From: an uncultured Selenomonadaceae bacterium | GTDB taxonomy: Bacteria > Bacillota > Negativicutes > Selenomonadales > Selenomonadaceae | Assembly: GCA_905234395.1 (NCBI GenBank) | Contig: CAJOHG010000037.1 | Coordinates: 1 to 36,356 of the forward strand | Reading direction: 5' to 3' | Length of the DNA stretch: 36,356 nucleotides | In this document: one piece after another, positions 1 to 9,200 of the stretch | Numbering within the stretch: the first letter of the stretch is position 1 | Layout of the letters: the number at the start of each line of letters is the position of its first letter | The notes under the pieces: generated by a model | The model's input: only the letters and a program-made list of their open reading frames with translations | Databases searched by the model: none | What the model was told of the DNA's origin: nothing | Translations under genes and position numbers: made by a program

Positions 1-954
1 AACGTCACGACAGTTTTGCTCACGGTGCCGATAACTTTCAACATCGCCGCGCAGCTGAAAGTTGACGTGAAACCGTTTCTTATGGCGCAAATTATCAGCT
101 CGAACATCGGCGGAACTGCAACGCTTATCGGTGACCCGCCAAACATTATGATCGGCTCGGCTGTCGGCTTGAGTTTCGGCGATTTCGTTCTCAACATGAC
201 GGCGGTATCGATTTTAATTTTCGTCGTGACGGTCGCGATTATGGTTTTGATTTACCGCAGCGAATTGCACACGAAACCGGAACTTCAAGATAAAGTCATG
301 CGCCTGAACGAAAAGGAACAAATTACAAATCCGCTCCTGCTGAAAAAATGTTTGCTCGTGCTGGCGATAACGATAACCTTGTTCGCGTTCCACGGGATGC
401 TCGGTCTCGAATCGGCGACTGCGGCTTTGACCGGCGCAAGTCTTTTGTTGCTGATAACCTTCTCGCAAAACGAAGAAATGATCGCCAAAATGTTGAGCAA
501 AGTTGAATGGCTCGCGATATTTTTCTTCGGCGGATTGTTTATTCTCGTCGACGCACTCGTTGAAACCGGCGTTATAAAAATGTTGGCGGAAGAGGCAATG
601 AAAATCACTCAAGGCGACCTGACCTTTACTGCGATAGTTATCATTTGGATGAGCGCGATTGCTTCGGCGTTTATCGACAACATTCCGTTCGTCGCGACAA
701 TGATCCCGCTGATTAAAGATATGGGCGCGATGGGCTTGACGAATCTCGATCCGCTGTGGTGGAGCTTGGCATTGGGCGCATGTCTCGGCGGCAACGGCAC
801 ATTAATTGGCGCGAGTGCAAATGTCGTCGTGGCATCAATGGCTGCTCAACGCGGGCGCGCAATTTCATTTATCGGTTTCATGAAAGTTGCCTTCCCGCTG
901 ATGATTCTGTCGATTATCATTTCAACGGCTTACGTCTACCTGCGCTATCTCTGA
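1..954 (+). CDS. ArsB/SLC13-type ion permease, 3' part (partial)
   Basis: The frame is open from base 1, so the gene starts upstream and the last 317 residues are visible. The fragment opens with NVTTVLLTVPITF, the end of the FxDNVTTVLL signature of the ArsB/NhaD/P-protein branch of the ion transporter superfamily. It then has GDPPNIMIG and, in the second half, the matching repeat elements DNIPFVATMIP and GNGTLIGASANVV. This inverted-repeat pairing of re-entrant motifs is typical of the family. About eight hydrophobic segments are visible, with a charged loop near visible residues 80-105. It should be an inner-membrane anion or Na+/H+ exchanger. The substrate cannot be read from sequence: arsenite, citrate, dicarboxylate and sodium are all carried by relatives. 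A terminator follows 12 bases after the stop, so it ends its own transcript before rarA. Confidence 0.85.
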   Translation, partial: NVTTVLLTVPITFNIAAQLKVDVKPFLMAQIISSNIGGTATLIGDPPNIMIGSAVGLSFGDFVLNMTAVSILIFVVTVAIMVLIYRSELHTKPELQDKVMRLNEKEQITNPLLLKKCLLVLAITITLFAFHGMLGLESATAALTGASLLLLITFSQNEEMIAKMLSKVEWLAIFFFGGLFILVDALVETGVIKMLAEEAMKITQGDLTFTAIVIIWMSAIASAFIDNIPFVATMIPLIKDMGAMGLTNLDPLWWSLALGACLGGNGTLIGASANVVVASMAAQRGRAISFIGFMKVAFPLMILSIIISTAYVYLRYL

Positions 955-965
955 AAAAAATTTAT

Positions 966-1003
966 GGTCGGCGAACTCTGCAGGGTTTGTCGACCAATTT
1001 TTT
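966..1003 (+). terminator. Intrinsic terminator after the permease gene
   Basis: An 11-bp stem (including G-U pairs) is formed by GGTCGGCGAAC and GTTTGTCGACC around an 8-base loop. It is followed by AATTTTTT at 996-1003. It sits between the permease stop and the rarA ribosome site at 1006-1010, so rarA may depend on read-through or on a promoter that I cannot identify. Confidence 0.65.
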
Positions 1004-1018
1004 ATGGGAGCTGTTCAC

Positions 1019-2269
1019 ATGGATTTGTTCAGCAGTGTTAATGACGACAAAAAATATCAGCCGCTTGCCGAACGAATGAGACCGCAAACTTTAGCGGATT
1101 TCGTGGGACAGGCGGCAATTTTTCGCGGCGGACTCGGCAAAATGATCGCTCAAGGTCAAACGCCGTCAATAATTTTTTTCGGAGCACCCGGCACCGGCAA
1201 AACTACTCTTGCAAAAATTATCGCCAACACAACGTCAAGCAACTTTGTCAAAGTCAACGCGGCATTGTCGGGAATTTCTGAACTGCGCGGCATTGTCAAG
1301 GAAGCGGACGATCAGCGCAAGTTCTATCGTCGACGCACGATTCTTTTTATCGACGAGATTCATCGTTTCAACAAAGGTCAGCAGGATTTTCTGTTGCCAT
1401 ACGTCGAGGACGGGCGAATCACTCTCATCGGCGCGACGACCGAAAATCCTTTCTTTGAAGTCAATGCCGCACTTTTGAGCCGCGTGAAAATTGTCCGCCT
1501 TGAAAAACTTTCGAGCGACGACATAAAAAAAATTCTCCGCCGCGCCGTCGAGACGGAAAAATTTTTTGCGGAAGAATCTGCGCTTGACATCATTGCCGAT
1601 TTTGCCGACGGCGATGCGCGTATGGCGTTAAATCTTTTGGAACAAGCCGCATTCACCGAAAAAATTTCCGTCGACACTTTGCGCGAACTGCTCGGCGAAA
1701 AAATTCGTCGTTACGATAAACGCGGCGACAATCACTTCGACACGGCGAGTGCGTTCATAAAAAGTATGCGCGGCTCTGACCCGGACGCGGCGATTTTTTA
1801 TTTGGCGAAGATGATTGACGGCGGTGAAGATTTGAATTTTATTGCGCGACGAATTGTTATCTGCGCGGCTGAAGATGTCGGCAATGCTGACCCGCAAGCG
1901 TTGATTTTGGCGAATGCGGCGGCTCAAGCGGCTCAATTCGTCGGGCTGCCCGAAGCGCGAATCGTCCTTGCTCAAGCCGTCACGTACATTGCGGCGGCTC
2001 CGAAGTCCAACGCGGCGTATTTGGCGATTGACAGAGCTTTGACGGACACTCAAGGCGAAGTTCCGAAACATTTGCGAGACACGCATTACAAGGGCGCAAA
2101 ATTTTTCGGGCACGGCGTCGGCTACAAATATCCGCACGACTTCGACAATCACTTTGTCAAGCAACAGTATCTGCCCGATAAAAAAATTTCCGCACGCTAC
2201 TACGAACCTACGGAGCAGGGCGCGGAACTTGAGATTAAACGTCGGCTTGAAAATTTGTGGCACGATTAA
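1019..2269 (+). CDS. rarA: Replication-associated recombination protein A (MgsA/RarA, AAA+ ATPase)
   Basis: 416 residues, the usual length for RarA/MgsA, a clamp-loader-like AAA+ ATPase acting at stalled replication forks. Walker A is GAPGTGKTTLAK (about residues 53-64) and Walker B is FIDEIHRFNKGQQD, the family signature. A sensor region GATTENPFFEVN and the C-terminal tetramerisation part (AEDVGNADPQAL, YAHDF-like YPHDFDNHFVKQQYLP) are all present. The ATG at 1019 is chosen because GGGAG at 1006-1010 lies 8 bases upstream and the protein then begins MDLFSS. The gene is convergent with copA; the space between is filled by copies of the copA 3' end and not by a clear terminator. Confidence 0.95.
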   Translation: MDLFSSVNDDKKYQPLAERMRPQTLADFVGQAAIFRGGLGKMIAQGQTPSIIFFGAPGTGKTTLAKIIANTTSSNFVKVNAALSGISELRGIVKEADDQRKFYRRRTILFIDEIHRFNKGQQDFLLPYVEDGRITLIGATTENPFFEVNAALLSRVKIVRLEKLSSDDIKKILRRAVETEKFFAEESALDIIADFADGDARMALNLLEQAAFTEKISVDTLRELLGEKIRRYDKRGDNHFDTASAFIKSMRGSDPDAAIFYLAKMIDGGEDLNFIARRIVICAAEDVGNADPQALILANAAAQAAQFVGLPEARIVLAQAVTYIAAAPKSNAAYLAIDRALTDTQGEVPKHLRDTHYKGAKFFGHGVGYKYPHDFDNHFVKQQYLPDKKISARYYEPTEQGAELEIKRRLENLWHD

Positions 2270-2270
2270 T

Positions 2271-2446
2271 TTTTATCGCACGAGTTCATAGCCGATGTGA
2301 GCTTTAAGCTTTAAGCTTTGAGCTTTAAGGAAAATCAGCAACTGTCAAAAATTTTATCGCACGAGTTCAGAGCTTTAAGCTTTAAGCTTTGAGCTTTAAG
2401 GAAAATCAGCAACTGTCAAAAATTTTATCGCACGAGTTCATAGCCG
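2271..2446. repeat. 71-bp tandem repeat carrying copies of the copA 3' end
   Basis: Two exact 71-bp tandem copies lie at 2299-2369 and 2370-2440. Each ends in the last codons of copA (read on the minus strand as ELVR-stop). A further 24-bp copy at 2271-2294 matches 2423-2446 exactly and reads IGYELVR-stop against the real AGYELVR-stop. Each unit also contains a run of about four GCTTTAA-type heptamers. Together they fill nearly all the rarA/copA gap. Confidence 0.95.
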
Positions 2447-2628
2447 GCATCGTCGATAACTTTGGCGAAGTCGTCGAGAGAAATTTCACGCGTCGCGGTG
2501 ACAGTCGCCGAATTATTTTCCAAGCTGACTTCAACATTCGTAACGCCGTCCATTTTCGCCAAAGCGTCGTGAACGTGCTTTTGACAGTGTTTGCACATCA
2601 TGCCTTCGATTTTTAATGTTGTCTGCAT
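2425..2628 (-). CDS. copZ: Nested CopZ-like copper chaperone, possible internal translation product
   Basis: The last 67 codons of the ATPase frame start with ATG at 2628 (residue 786) and read as a full, free-standing CopZ: MQTTLKIEGMMCKHCQK and a beta-alpha-beta-beta-alpha-beta pattern ending in DDAGYELVR. A perfect AAGGAGG lies 8 bases before this ATG. An SD site in the middle of a reading frame is hard to explain unless it is, or recently was, used. Most likely an adjacent copZ lost the stop codon of copA before it, so that the cell makes a long CopA plus free chaperone. Whether free CopZ is made is inference. Confidence 0.5.
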   Translation of the reverse strand: MQTTLKIEGMMCKHCQKHVHDALAKMDGVTNVEVSLENNSATVTATREISLDDFAKVIDDAGYELVR

Positions 2629-4983
2629 TTGAATTGCCTCCTTAAAAATTTCCGTCTGAAGATTTTCCACGCGAACTTCAACGTTGCGCGGTGTCTCGTC
2701 GGAAGTGATTGACCGATTGACTTTGAACATTCGCAACCGTAGAGCATTCATCACGACGCAAAGGCTTGACATGCTCATTGCCGCCGCACCAATCATCGGC
2801 GAGAGTTTAAGACCGAACGTCGGATAAAAAATTCCTGCGGCGAGCGGAATGCAAATCACGTTGTAGAAAAATGCCCAGAACAAATTTTGCTTGATGTTCG
2901 TCATCACGGAGCGGCTAAGTTTAATCGCGCTTACGGCGTCGAGCAAATCGTTGCGAACCAAAATCGCGTCGGCACTCTCAATGGCAACGTCCGTACCTGC
3001 ACCAATCGCAATGCCAACGTCGGCTTTTGCCAATGCGGGCGCGTCGTTGATGCCGTCACCGATCATCGCGACCTTGCGACCTTGAGCTTGAAGACGTTCA
3101 ATTTCGCGGGCTTTATGTTCGGGCAAAACTCCTGCGACGATTTTTTCAATGCCGAGCCGATTCGCGACAGCTTGAGCAGTGCGTTCATTGTCGCCCGTCA
3201 ACATGATAACATCAACGCCAAGATTTTTAAACTCCGTGACAGCGTGCGCGGAATTTTTTTTCTCAACATCAGCCGCCGCGATAATGCCGAGAATTTTTTC
3301 ACCGCGTGCGAAAATAATTGGCGTCTTGCCTTCCGCAGCGAGCGATTGAATTTTTTCGTGCAGACCGTCGAGTTTGAAGCCGAGCTCCGTCAAAAAATTT
3401 TCATTGCCCGCAAAACATTCCACGCCGTCAATCACGCCGCGAACGCCTTTTCCGAACACTGCTTGAAAATTCTCTGCACTGCGCGGAGAAATTTTTTTAT
3501 CGGTTGCAAAAGTCGTGACGGCTTGAGCCAAAGGATGTTCACTTTTAGATTCAAGAGCCGCCGCAATTTCAATCAACGTCTGCTCGTCAACGCCGCAAGT
3601 GATAATGTTCGTGACAAACGGCTTGCCTTCCGTCAATGTTCCTGTCTTGTCGACGACGACGGTATCAATCGCGTGAGCAGTTTCGAGAGCCTCGCCCGAC
3701 TTGATTAAAATTCCGTTCTCCGCACCTTTGCCGGTACCGACCATAATCGCGACGGGCGTTGCAAGTCCCAAGGCGCATGGACAGCTGATAACGAGAATTG
3801 ACACGGCGATAGAAAATGTAAATTCGACGCCGGCACCGTTGATAAGCCAAAAACTTCCCGCGACAAGAGCAACGACAATCACGGCGGGCACGAACACGCC
3901 TGCAACTTTATCGGCAGTCTTCGCGATTGGAGCCTTGCTCGCCGACGCTTCTTCAACCAACGCGATGATTTTGCTGATTGTCGTTTCGCCGCCGACTTTG
4001 ACCGCGCGAAATTTCACGCAGCCGCTCTGATTGATCGTTCCGCTCGTGACGTTTGAGCCGATGATTTTTTCAACGGGCAAGCTCTCGCCGGTTATCGCAG
4101 ACTCGTCGACAGTCGTTGAGCCGTCAACAATCACGCCGTCCGCCGCAAAACTCTCGCCGGGCTTTACAATGACTTCATCGCCGACAATCAGCTCCTCAAC
4201 CGGGATTGTGATTTCGACATTGCCGCGCAGGACGGTTGCAGTTTTCGGAGCAAGATTCATCAGCTTTTCAACGGCTTGAGAAGTTTTGCCCTTTGCACGC
4301 GCCTCGAAAAATTTTCCGACGGTTATCAACGTGACAATCATGCCCGCCGATTCAAAATACAAATTGCGGCTGTATTCGTCGACGAGCTGAAAATTTCCCG
4401 TGCCGAGACCTTGACCGATTCTTATCAGCGCAAATGCTCCGAACATTGCCGCCGACATTGAACCGAGTCCGACCAAGCTGTCCATATTCGGTGCGCCCGC
4501 GAATAAAGTTTTGAAGCCGTTGACGTAATATTTTCGGTTGAGATACATAATCGGCAGAATCAGCAGGAATTGCGCGAAGGCGAACGTTACGGCGTTTTCG
4601 CGACCGTCGAAAAGTTCCGTGACGATTTGCGGCGTCGCAAGCGGCAATAAATTATGCATTGCGATATAAATCGTCGGCAACAGAAAAATTATCGACCACT
4701 TGAGCCGAAATTTCATCGCGTCAATTTCGCTGTCAATCGTGCGTTCGGGAATTTTAATCTGCGCGGCAATTTTTTTCGGACTTGCACCATAACCGGCATT
4801 GACAACGGCGTCGACAATCTGCGCGACGGAAACGGTTGCCTCGTCGAATTTGACTTGCATTGAATTGGTTAACAGATTGACGCTGACATTTTCCGCGCCG
4901 ACGATTTTGCCGACAGCTTTTTCCACTCGCGCCGAACACGCCGAACAGCTCATGCCCGTCACGTTAAAATTTTCTTTCGTCAC
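2425..4983 (-). CDS. copA: Copper-exporting P1B-type ATPase with a C-terminal CopZ-like domain
   Basis: 852 residues, against about 730-800 for a one-HMA CopA. It pumps Cu(I) across the inner membrane. In order: N-terminal HMA domain with GMSCSACSARVE (residues about 10-21), membrane segments, actuator TGES in ESAITGESLPVEK, the metal-site SCPCALGLATP, phosphorylation site DKTGTLTEGKP, SEHPLAQA, and the hinge GDGINDAPALAKADVG. The last 67 residues form a second HMA domain with GMMCKHCQKHVH, closely like the chaperone CopZ. A metal-binding domain at the C-terminus is unusual for CopA. The start is a GTG at 4983; a weak GGAAG lies about 10 bases upstream, so the start is moderately certain. No regulator gene (CueR, CsoR, CopY) lies next to it. 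Confidence 0.93.
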   Translation of the reverse strand: MTKENFNVTGMSCSACSARVEKAVGKIVGAENVSVNLLTNSMQVKFDEATVSVAQIVDAVVNAGYGASPKKIAAQIKIPERTIDSEIDAMKFRLKWSIIFLLPTIYIAMHNLLPLATPQIVTELFDGRENAVTFAFAQFLLILPIMYLNRKYYVNGFKTLFAGAPNMDSLVGLGSMSAAMFGAFALIRIGQGLGTGNFQLVDEYSRNLYFESAGMIVTLITVGKFFEARAKGKTSQAVEKLMNLAPKTATVLRGNVEITIPVEELIVGDEVIVKPGESFAADGVIVDGSTTVDESAITGESLPVEKIIGSNVTSGTINQSGCVKFRAVKVGGETTISKIIALVEEASASKAPIAKTADKVAGVFVPAVIVVALVAGSFWLINGAGVEFTFSIAVSILVISCPCALGLATPVAIMVGTGKGAENGILIKSGEALETAHAIDTVVVDKTGTLTEGKPFVTNIITCGVDEQTLIEIAAALESKSEHPLAQAVTTFATDKKISPRSAENFQAVFGKGVRGVIDGVECFAGNENFLTELGFKLDGLHEKIQSLAAEGKTPIIFARGEKILGIIAAADVEKKNSAHAVTEFKNLGVDVIMLTGDNERTAQAVANRLGIEKIVAGVLPEHKAREIERLQAQGRKVAMIGDGINDAPALAKADVGIAIGAGTDVAIESADAILVRNDLLDAVSAIKLSRSVMTNIKQNLFWAFFYNVICIPLAAGIFYPTFGLKLSPMIGAAAMSMSSLCVVMNALRLRMFKVNRSITSDETPRNVEVRVENLQTEIFKEAIQMQTTLKIEGMMCKHCQKHVHDALAKMDGVTNVEVSLENNSATVTATREISLDDFAKVIDDAGYELVR
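2637..2643 (-). promoter_or_regulatory. Internal Shine-Dalgarno site for the CopZ-like domain
   Basis: The minus strand reads AAGGAGG at 2643-2637, 8 bases ahead of the in-frame ATG at 2628 and inside copA codons for K-E-A. Confidence 0.6.
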
Positions 4984-5088
4984 AAAGTCATCACTTCCAA
5001 AAAAAATTTAATCACTTGCCGAATCGCGGCGAATAACTTTGATTGTCATAACGTTGGACGCGACCTTTGGATCAAACGTCACGTTTGC

Positions 5089-5122
5089 AAAAAAATAGTG
5101 GCTGTAAGAATTTACAACCACT
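5089..5122 (-). terminator. Terminator of the ileS-DUF1919 transcript
   Basis: The hairpin at 5097-5122 pairs AGTGG with CCACT and TGTAA with TTACA around GAAT with one mismatch. On the minus strand it is followed by a run of seven T. A weaker T run on the other side could let it act in both directions. I see no clear promoter or other element in the rest of 4984-5145. Confidence 0.75.
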
Positions 5123-5145
5123 GAAAACTTTTTTCAAGTGCCGAA

Positions 5146-6000
5146 TCACATTTCAATCAACGGAGTTTTCTTGCCATAGAGGAGCATGTCAAACGGGTCG
5201 TAGTAAAACGGGATGCCCTTTGCAAAATCATTGATTGTTTGCCAAAAATATTTCTTCTTTGTTATTTCCCGATTGATGTACCACGCCGAATCCAAATCGG
5301 ACTTGAAAGGCACAAAGCAAGCCTTTTTGCCATAGGGCAACGCGTCGAACTGCTCAAGAATTTTTTCGTCTTCGGTGTACATCGTCACGAACAGATTGTA
5401 CCAGTTAATTCGTGCCTTGCGCTCGTTCCATTTGGCAACAGCCTCGCCAAAGTCGCGATAGTGATTCATGTAGATGTCAACGTCGCCGAACGTCACGACG
5501 GGATAATCAAACTTCAAAACCGTTTGCCATCTTGTCTCCTTTAAAATCGGTTGCTCCGACATGTAGAGGCGCGGGTCACGCAGAAAACGCAGATAATCTT
5601 GCTCTTCAAAGAACATGTTGATTATTGGCGTTCTGAAAGGCAAATCAAGTATGTTGCTGATTAGACCGCCGAAACAATTCATCGCGATAATCGACAGTTG
5701 CGAACGTTGCAAATGACGATATTTATCGAGCGTGAAGCCGGGTGTACAGACAATTCGGTCGCTCAAAAGTTTTTCTTCAGGCAGATTGAGTTTATGGGCA
5801 GTTTGAGTGATTTTGCTCATGCCAATCTTTTTTGCGCCGACGACGAGAATTAAATCATACGCCCGGTCAACCTTGGCAATGTCAGCGTCTGAAGCCTCGC
5901 CGATAATATCGATGCCGTCGTGTTGTTGCTCCAAGATTTTAATCGCCTTGTCTTGAAAGCTTGTGTCGTCCGAGACGCGCCAAATTAAAACTTTCAACAT
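5146..6000 (-). CDS. DUF1919 family protein (glycan or exopolysaccharide related)
   Basis: 284 residues. The middle and C-terminal part has the DUF1919 pattern: TPIINMFFEEQDYLRFL, a MNHYRDFGEAVAKWNERKARINWYNLFV stretch (residues about 185-210; typical of the family as HY-x-SFEEA-x-KWERRKKRIN), then FDALPYGKKACFVPF. Proteins of this family are found in polysaccharide clusters, where they are thought to modify sugars. The exact reaction is not known. The first 80 residues (LIWRVSDD, YDLILVVGAKKIG) look like a Rossmann-type sugar-nucleotide domain. The ATG at 6000 follows AAAGGATTTGAA, whose SD is supplied by the most distal copy of the ileS end. It shares the ileS transcript and ends at a terminator. 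Confidence 0.75.
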   Translation of the reverse strand: MLKVLIWRVSDDTSFQDKAIKILEQQHDGIDIIGEASDADIAKVDRAYDLILVVGAKKIGMSKITQTAHKLNLPEEKLLSDRIVCTPGFTLDKYRHLQRSQLSIIAMNCFGGLISNILDLPFRTPIINMFFEEQDYLRFLRDPRLYMSEQPILKETRWQTVLKFDYPVVTFGDVDIYMNHYRDFGEAVAKWNERKARINWYNLFVTMYTEDEKILEQFDALPYGKKACFVPFKSDLDSAWYINREITKKKYFWQTINDFAKGIPFYYDPFDMLLYGKKTPLIEM

Positions 6001-6001
6001 T

Positions 6002-6234
6002 TCAAATCCTTTCTACGCCGAGAGAAATTTTTTCGGCAACGTGACGTTGCATCCAATGTGAGCAGTCAAACGTGCCGACGAGAAAAATTTTTGCCGTGTT
6101 CAAATCCTCTCAACAGCCAAAGAAATTTTTTCGGCAACGTGACGTTGCATCCAATGTGAGCGGTCAAACGTGCCGACGAGAAAAATTTTTGCCGTGTTCA
6201 AATCCTCTCAACAGCAAGAGAAATTTTTTCGCCG
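6002..6234. repeat. Three copies of the ileS 3' end, with two palindromic spacers (98-bp period)
   Basis: The ileS terminal codons (6198-6234) recur at 6100-6135 and 6002-6037. The near-identical spacers repeat with a 98-bp period and each contains GCAACGTGACGTTGC (6036-6050 and 6134-6148). On the minus strand all three copies read EKISL(A/A/G)VERI-stop. Differences fall mostly on third positions (CTT/TTG/CTC, GTT/GTA, GAG/GAA). The copy at 6002 provides the SD of the DUF1919 gene. Confidence 0.95.
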
Positions 6235-9200
6235 TTGATGTCCCAAATCTTAGCGTTGTCATTTGTCGTGAAGACAATCTCGTTGGCAAGCGTGACGCTC
6301 ATAATTTCCAAAATGTTGTCCGTGATGATTTTGGCGAGCTTGTCGTTGCCCGACGCGAAAATTTTTATGCGATCCGTGACTTCAAAATCACTTTCGCGGC
6401 GCATGACTTGCACCTTGCTGATAATTTCGCGGACAAAACCTTCTTCAATCAATTCGGACGTCAACGTCGTCGAGAGCGCGATTGATACGTCGCCGTCACT
6501 CTGGCAGTTAAAGCCGTCGCTCTGCGTGATTGTAATTTCAATGTCTTCCGCAGTCAAAGTCAAGTCGCCGAGTTTAAGTTCGCCGGTCTTGTCAAGCTCA
6601 AGTTTCGCGGATTGTCCGTCGAGATTCGCCAAAGAATTTTTGACTTCGCCCATGCGTTTGCCGACTTTTTTGCCGAGCACGCGGAAATTCGGCTTGAAGT
6701 TGTAACGGATGAATTCGCCCATATCGTCGCGGAATTCGACGCGCTTAACGTTCAACTCGTCGGCGATGATGTCAACAAAAAATTCGGGCAACGTCTGCGC
6801 TTTAACAAACATTTCGGCGACAGGTTGACGGTTCTTGATGTTGGCGGCATTGCGAGCGGAACGACCGAGCACGACGATTTTTAAAACTTCGTCCATGTTG
6901 CGTTCAAGTTCGGCGTCGATAAATTTTTCATCGGCAACGGGATAATCGCACAGGTGAACGCTTTCGGGCGCGGACGTGTCGATTGAGCAAACCAAATTGC
7001 GATAAATATTTTCCGTGATGAACGGCACCATCGGCGCGGTAGCCTTAGCCAACGTCACCAGCGCGGTGTAAAGCGTCATGTAGGCGTTAATCTTGTCCTG
7101 CTCCATGCCCTTAGCCCAAAATCTTGCACGACTGCGGCGAACATACCAATTTGACAACTCGTCAACAAAATCTTGCAACGCCCGCGCAGATTCGGGAACT
7201 TTGTAATTGGCAAGCGCGTCGTCGACAGTCTTAATCATCGTGTTCAGCCGCGACAGGAGCCATTTATCCATGACGGAAAGTTTTTCGTAGTCAAGCGCGT
7301 ATTTCGTGGCGTCGAAGTCGTCAATGTTAGCATACAGCACAAAGAAAGCGTAAGTGTTCCACAGCGTGCCGAGGAATTTTCTTTGACCTTCGACGACCGC
7401 ATCATCATGAAAACGATTCGGCAACCACGGCGCAGAATTTTCGTAAAAGTACCAGCGAATTGCGTCGGCACCGTGTTTATGCAAAGTCTCCATCGGCGCA
7501 ACGGCATTGCCCTTGGACTTCGACATTTTCTGCCCGTCTTTGTCAAGCACGAGTCCGAGCACGATACAATTTTTAAACGGCGTGTCGTCGAAAATCAGCG
7601 TGGAAATTGCCATGAGCGAATAAAACCAGCCGCGCGTTTGATCGACAGCCTCACTGATGAAATCGGCGGGAAAATGTTCGTGGAAAAATTCTTTGTTCTC
7701 GAAAGGATAATGCCACTGCGCAAACGGCATTGCTCCCGAATCAAACCAGCAGTCGATAACTTCGGGCACGCGATGCATTTCGTCGCCGCACTTCGGACAT
7801 TTGAACGTTACCTTGTCGATGTACGGGCGGTGCAACTCAATATCGTCCGGGCAATTCGTCGACAACGATTTAAGCTCTTCGATTGAGCCGATTGAATGTT
7901 GATGACCGCATTTGCATTCCCAAATGTTGAGCGGAGTGCCCCAATATCTGTTGCGAGAAATTCCCCAATCTTGAACGTGTTCCAGCCAATCGCCGAAGCG
8001 TCCCTTGCCAATCGTCGGCGGAATCCAATTAACCTTCGCATTGTTCTTGAGCATGTTTTCTCGGACAGCCGTCATCTTGATAAACCACGATTCGCGCGCG
8101 TAATAAATCAACGGAGTGTCGCAACGCCAGCAATGAGGATAACTGTGCTCGAACGGCGGAGCTTTGAACAATTTGCCGGACTCTTTCAAATCGCGCAGAA
8201 TCAACGGATCGGCGTCCTTAACAAAAATTCCCGCCCATTTCGTTTCGGAAGTCATGTTGCCTTTGCTGTCGACGAATTGCACGAACGGAATATCGTATTT
8301 GCGGCAAACGCGGTTATCGTCCTCGCCGAAAGCCGGTGCGCAGTGAACAATGCCTGTGCCGTCTTCCGTCGTGACATAATCATCGCAAGTGACGTAATGA
8401 GCAGCTTTGCCCGAACGTTTGACAATCTCATCAGCGAACGGATAAAGCGGCTCATATTTTTTATATTCAAGTTCCGCGCCTTTGAATTTCGCCAAAATTT
8501 TTTTCTCAACGTCGCCGAAATTTTTATCGACAAGTGCTTCAGCAAGGATATAAATCGTGCCGTCGACTTCAACCTTGACATAATCGACCTTTGCATTGAC
8601 GCACAAGCACAAGTTTGAAGGCAACGTCCAAGGCGTCGTCGTCCACGCGAGAAAGTAAGCGTCTTCATCGGCGACTTTGAATTTGACAACCGCCGAACGT
8701 TCTTTGACGTCTTTATAGCCGAGCGCGACTTCGTGACTGGAAAGCGGCGTGCCACAGCGCGGACAATACGGAACGACTTTATGACCTTTGTAAAGCAAAC
8801 CTTTGTCCCAAATCTGCTTGAGTGCCCACCATTCCGACTCGATGTAATAATTTTCGTAAGTGATATACGGGTGCTCCATATCAGCCCAAAAACCTACGAC
8901 GCCGGAAAATTCTTCCCACATGGTTTTATATTTCCAAACGGACTCGCGACACTTCTTGATAAACGGTTCAATGCCGTAAGCCTCGATCTGTTCCTTGCCG
9001 TTGATGCCGATGAGCTTTTCAACTTCCAACTCGACGGGCAAACCGTGCGTGTCCCAACCGGCTTTGCGCAAAACTTTTTGACCTTTCATTGAGTGATAGC
9101 GCGGGAACAAATCTTTGATGACGCGTGTCAAAACGTGCCCGATGTGCGGCTGACCGTTGGCAGTCGGCGGCCCGTCATAGAATGTGTAATTCTCGCAGCC

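Noticed and set aside
2887..3708. A 273-codon plus-strand frame across copA
   Set aside because: A shadow of the ATPase frame with no SD and no domain; copA motifs are unbroken on the other strand.
6002..6234. The 98-bp repeats as a small CRISPR or tRNA-like locus
   Set aside because: There are two units only, their content is the ileS end plus a palindrome, and no cloverleaf can be drawn.
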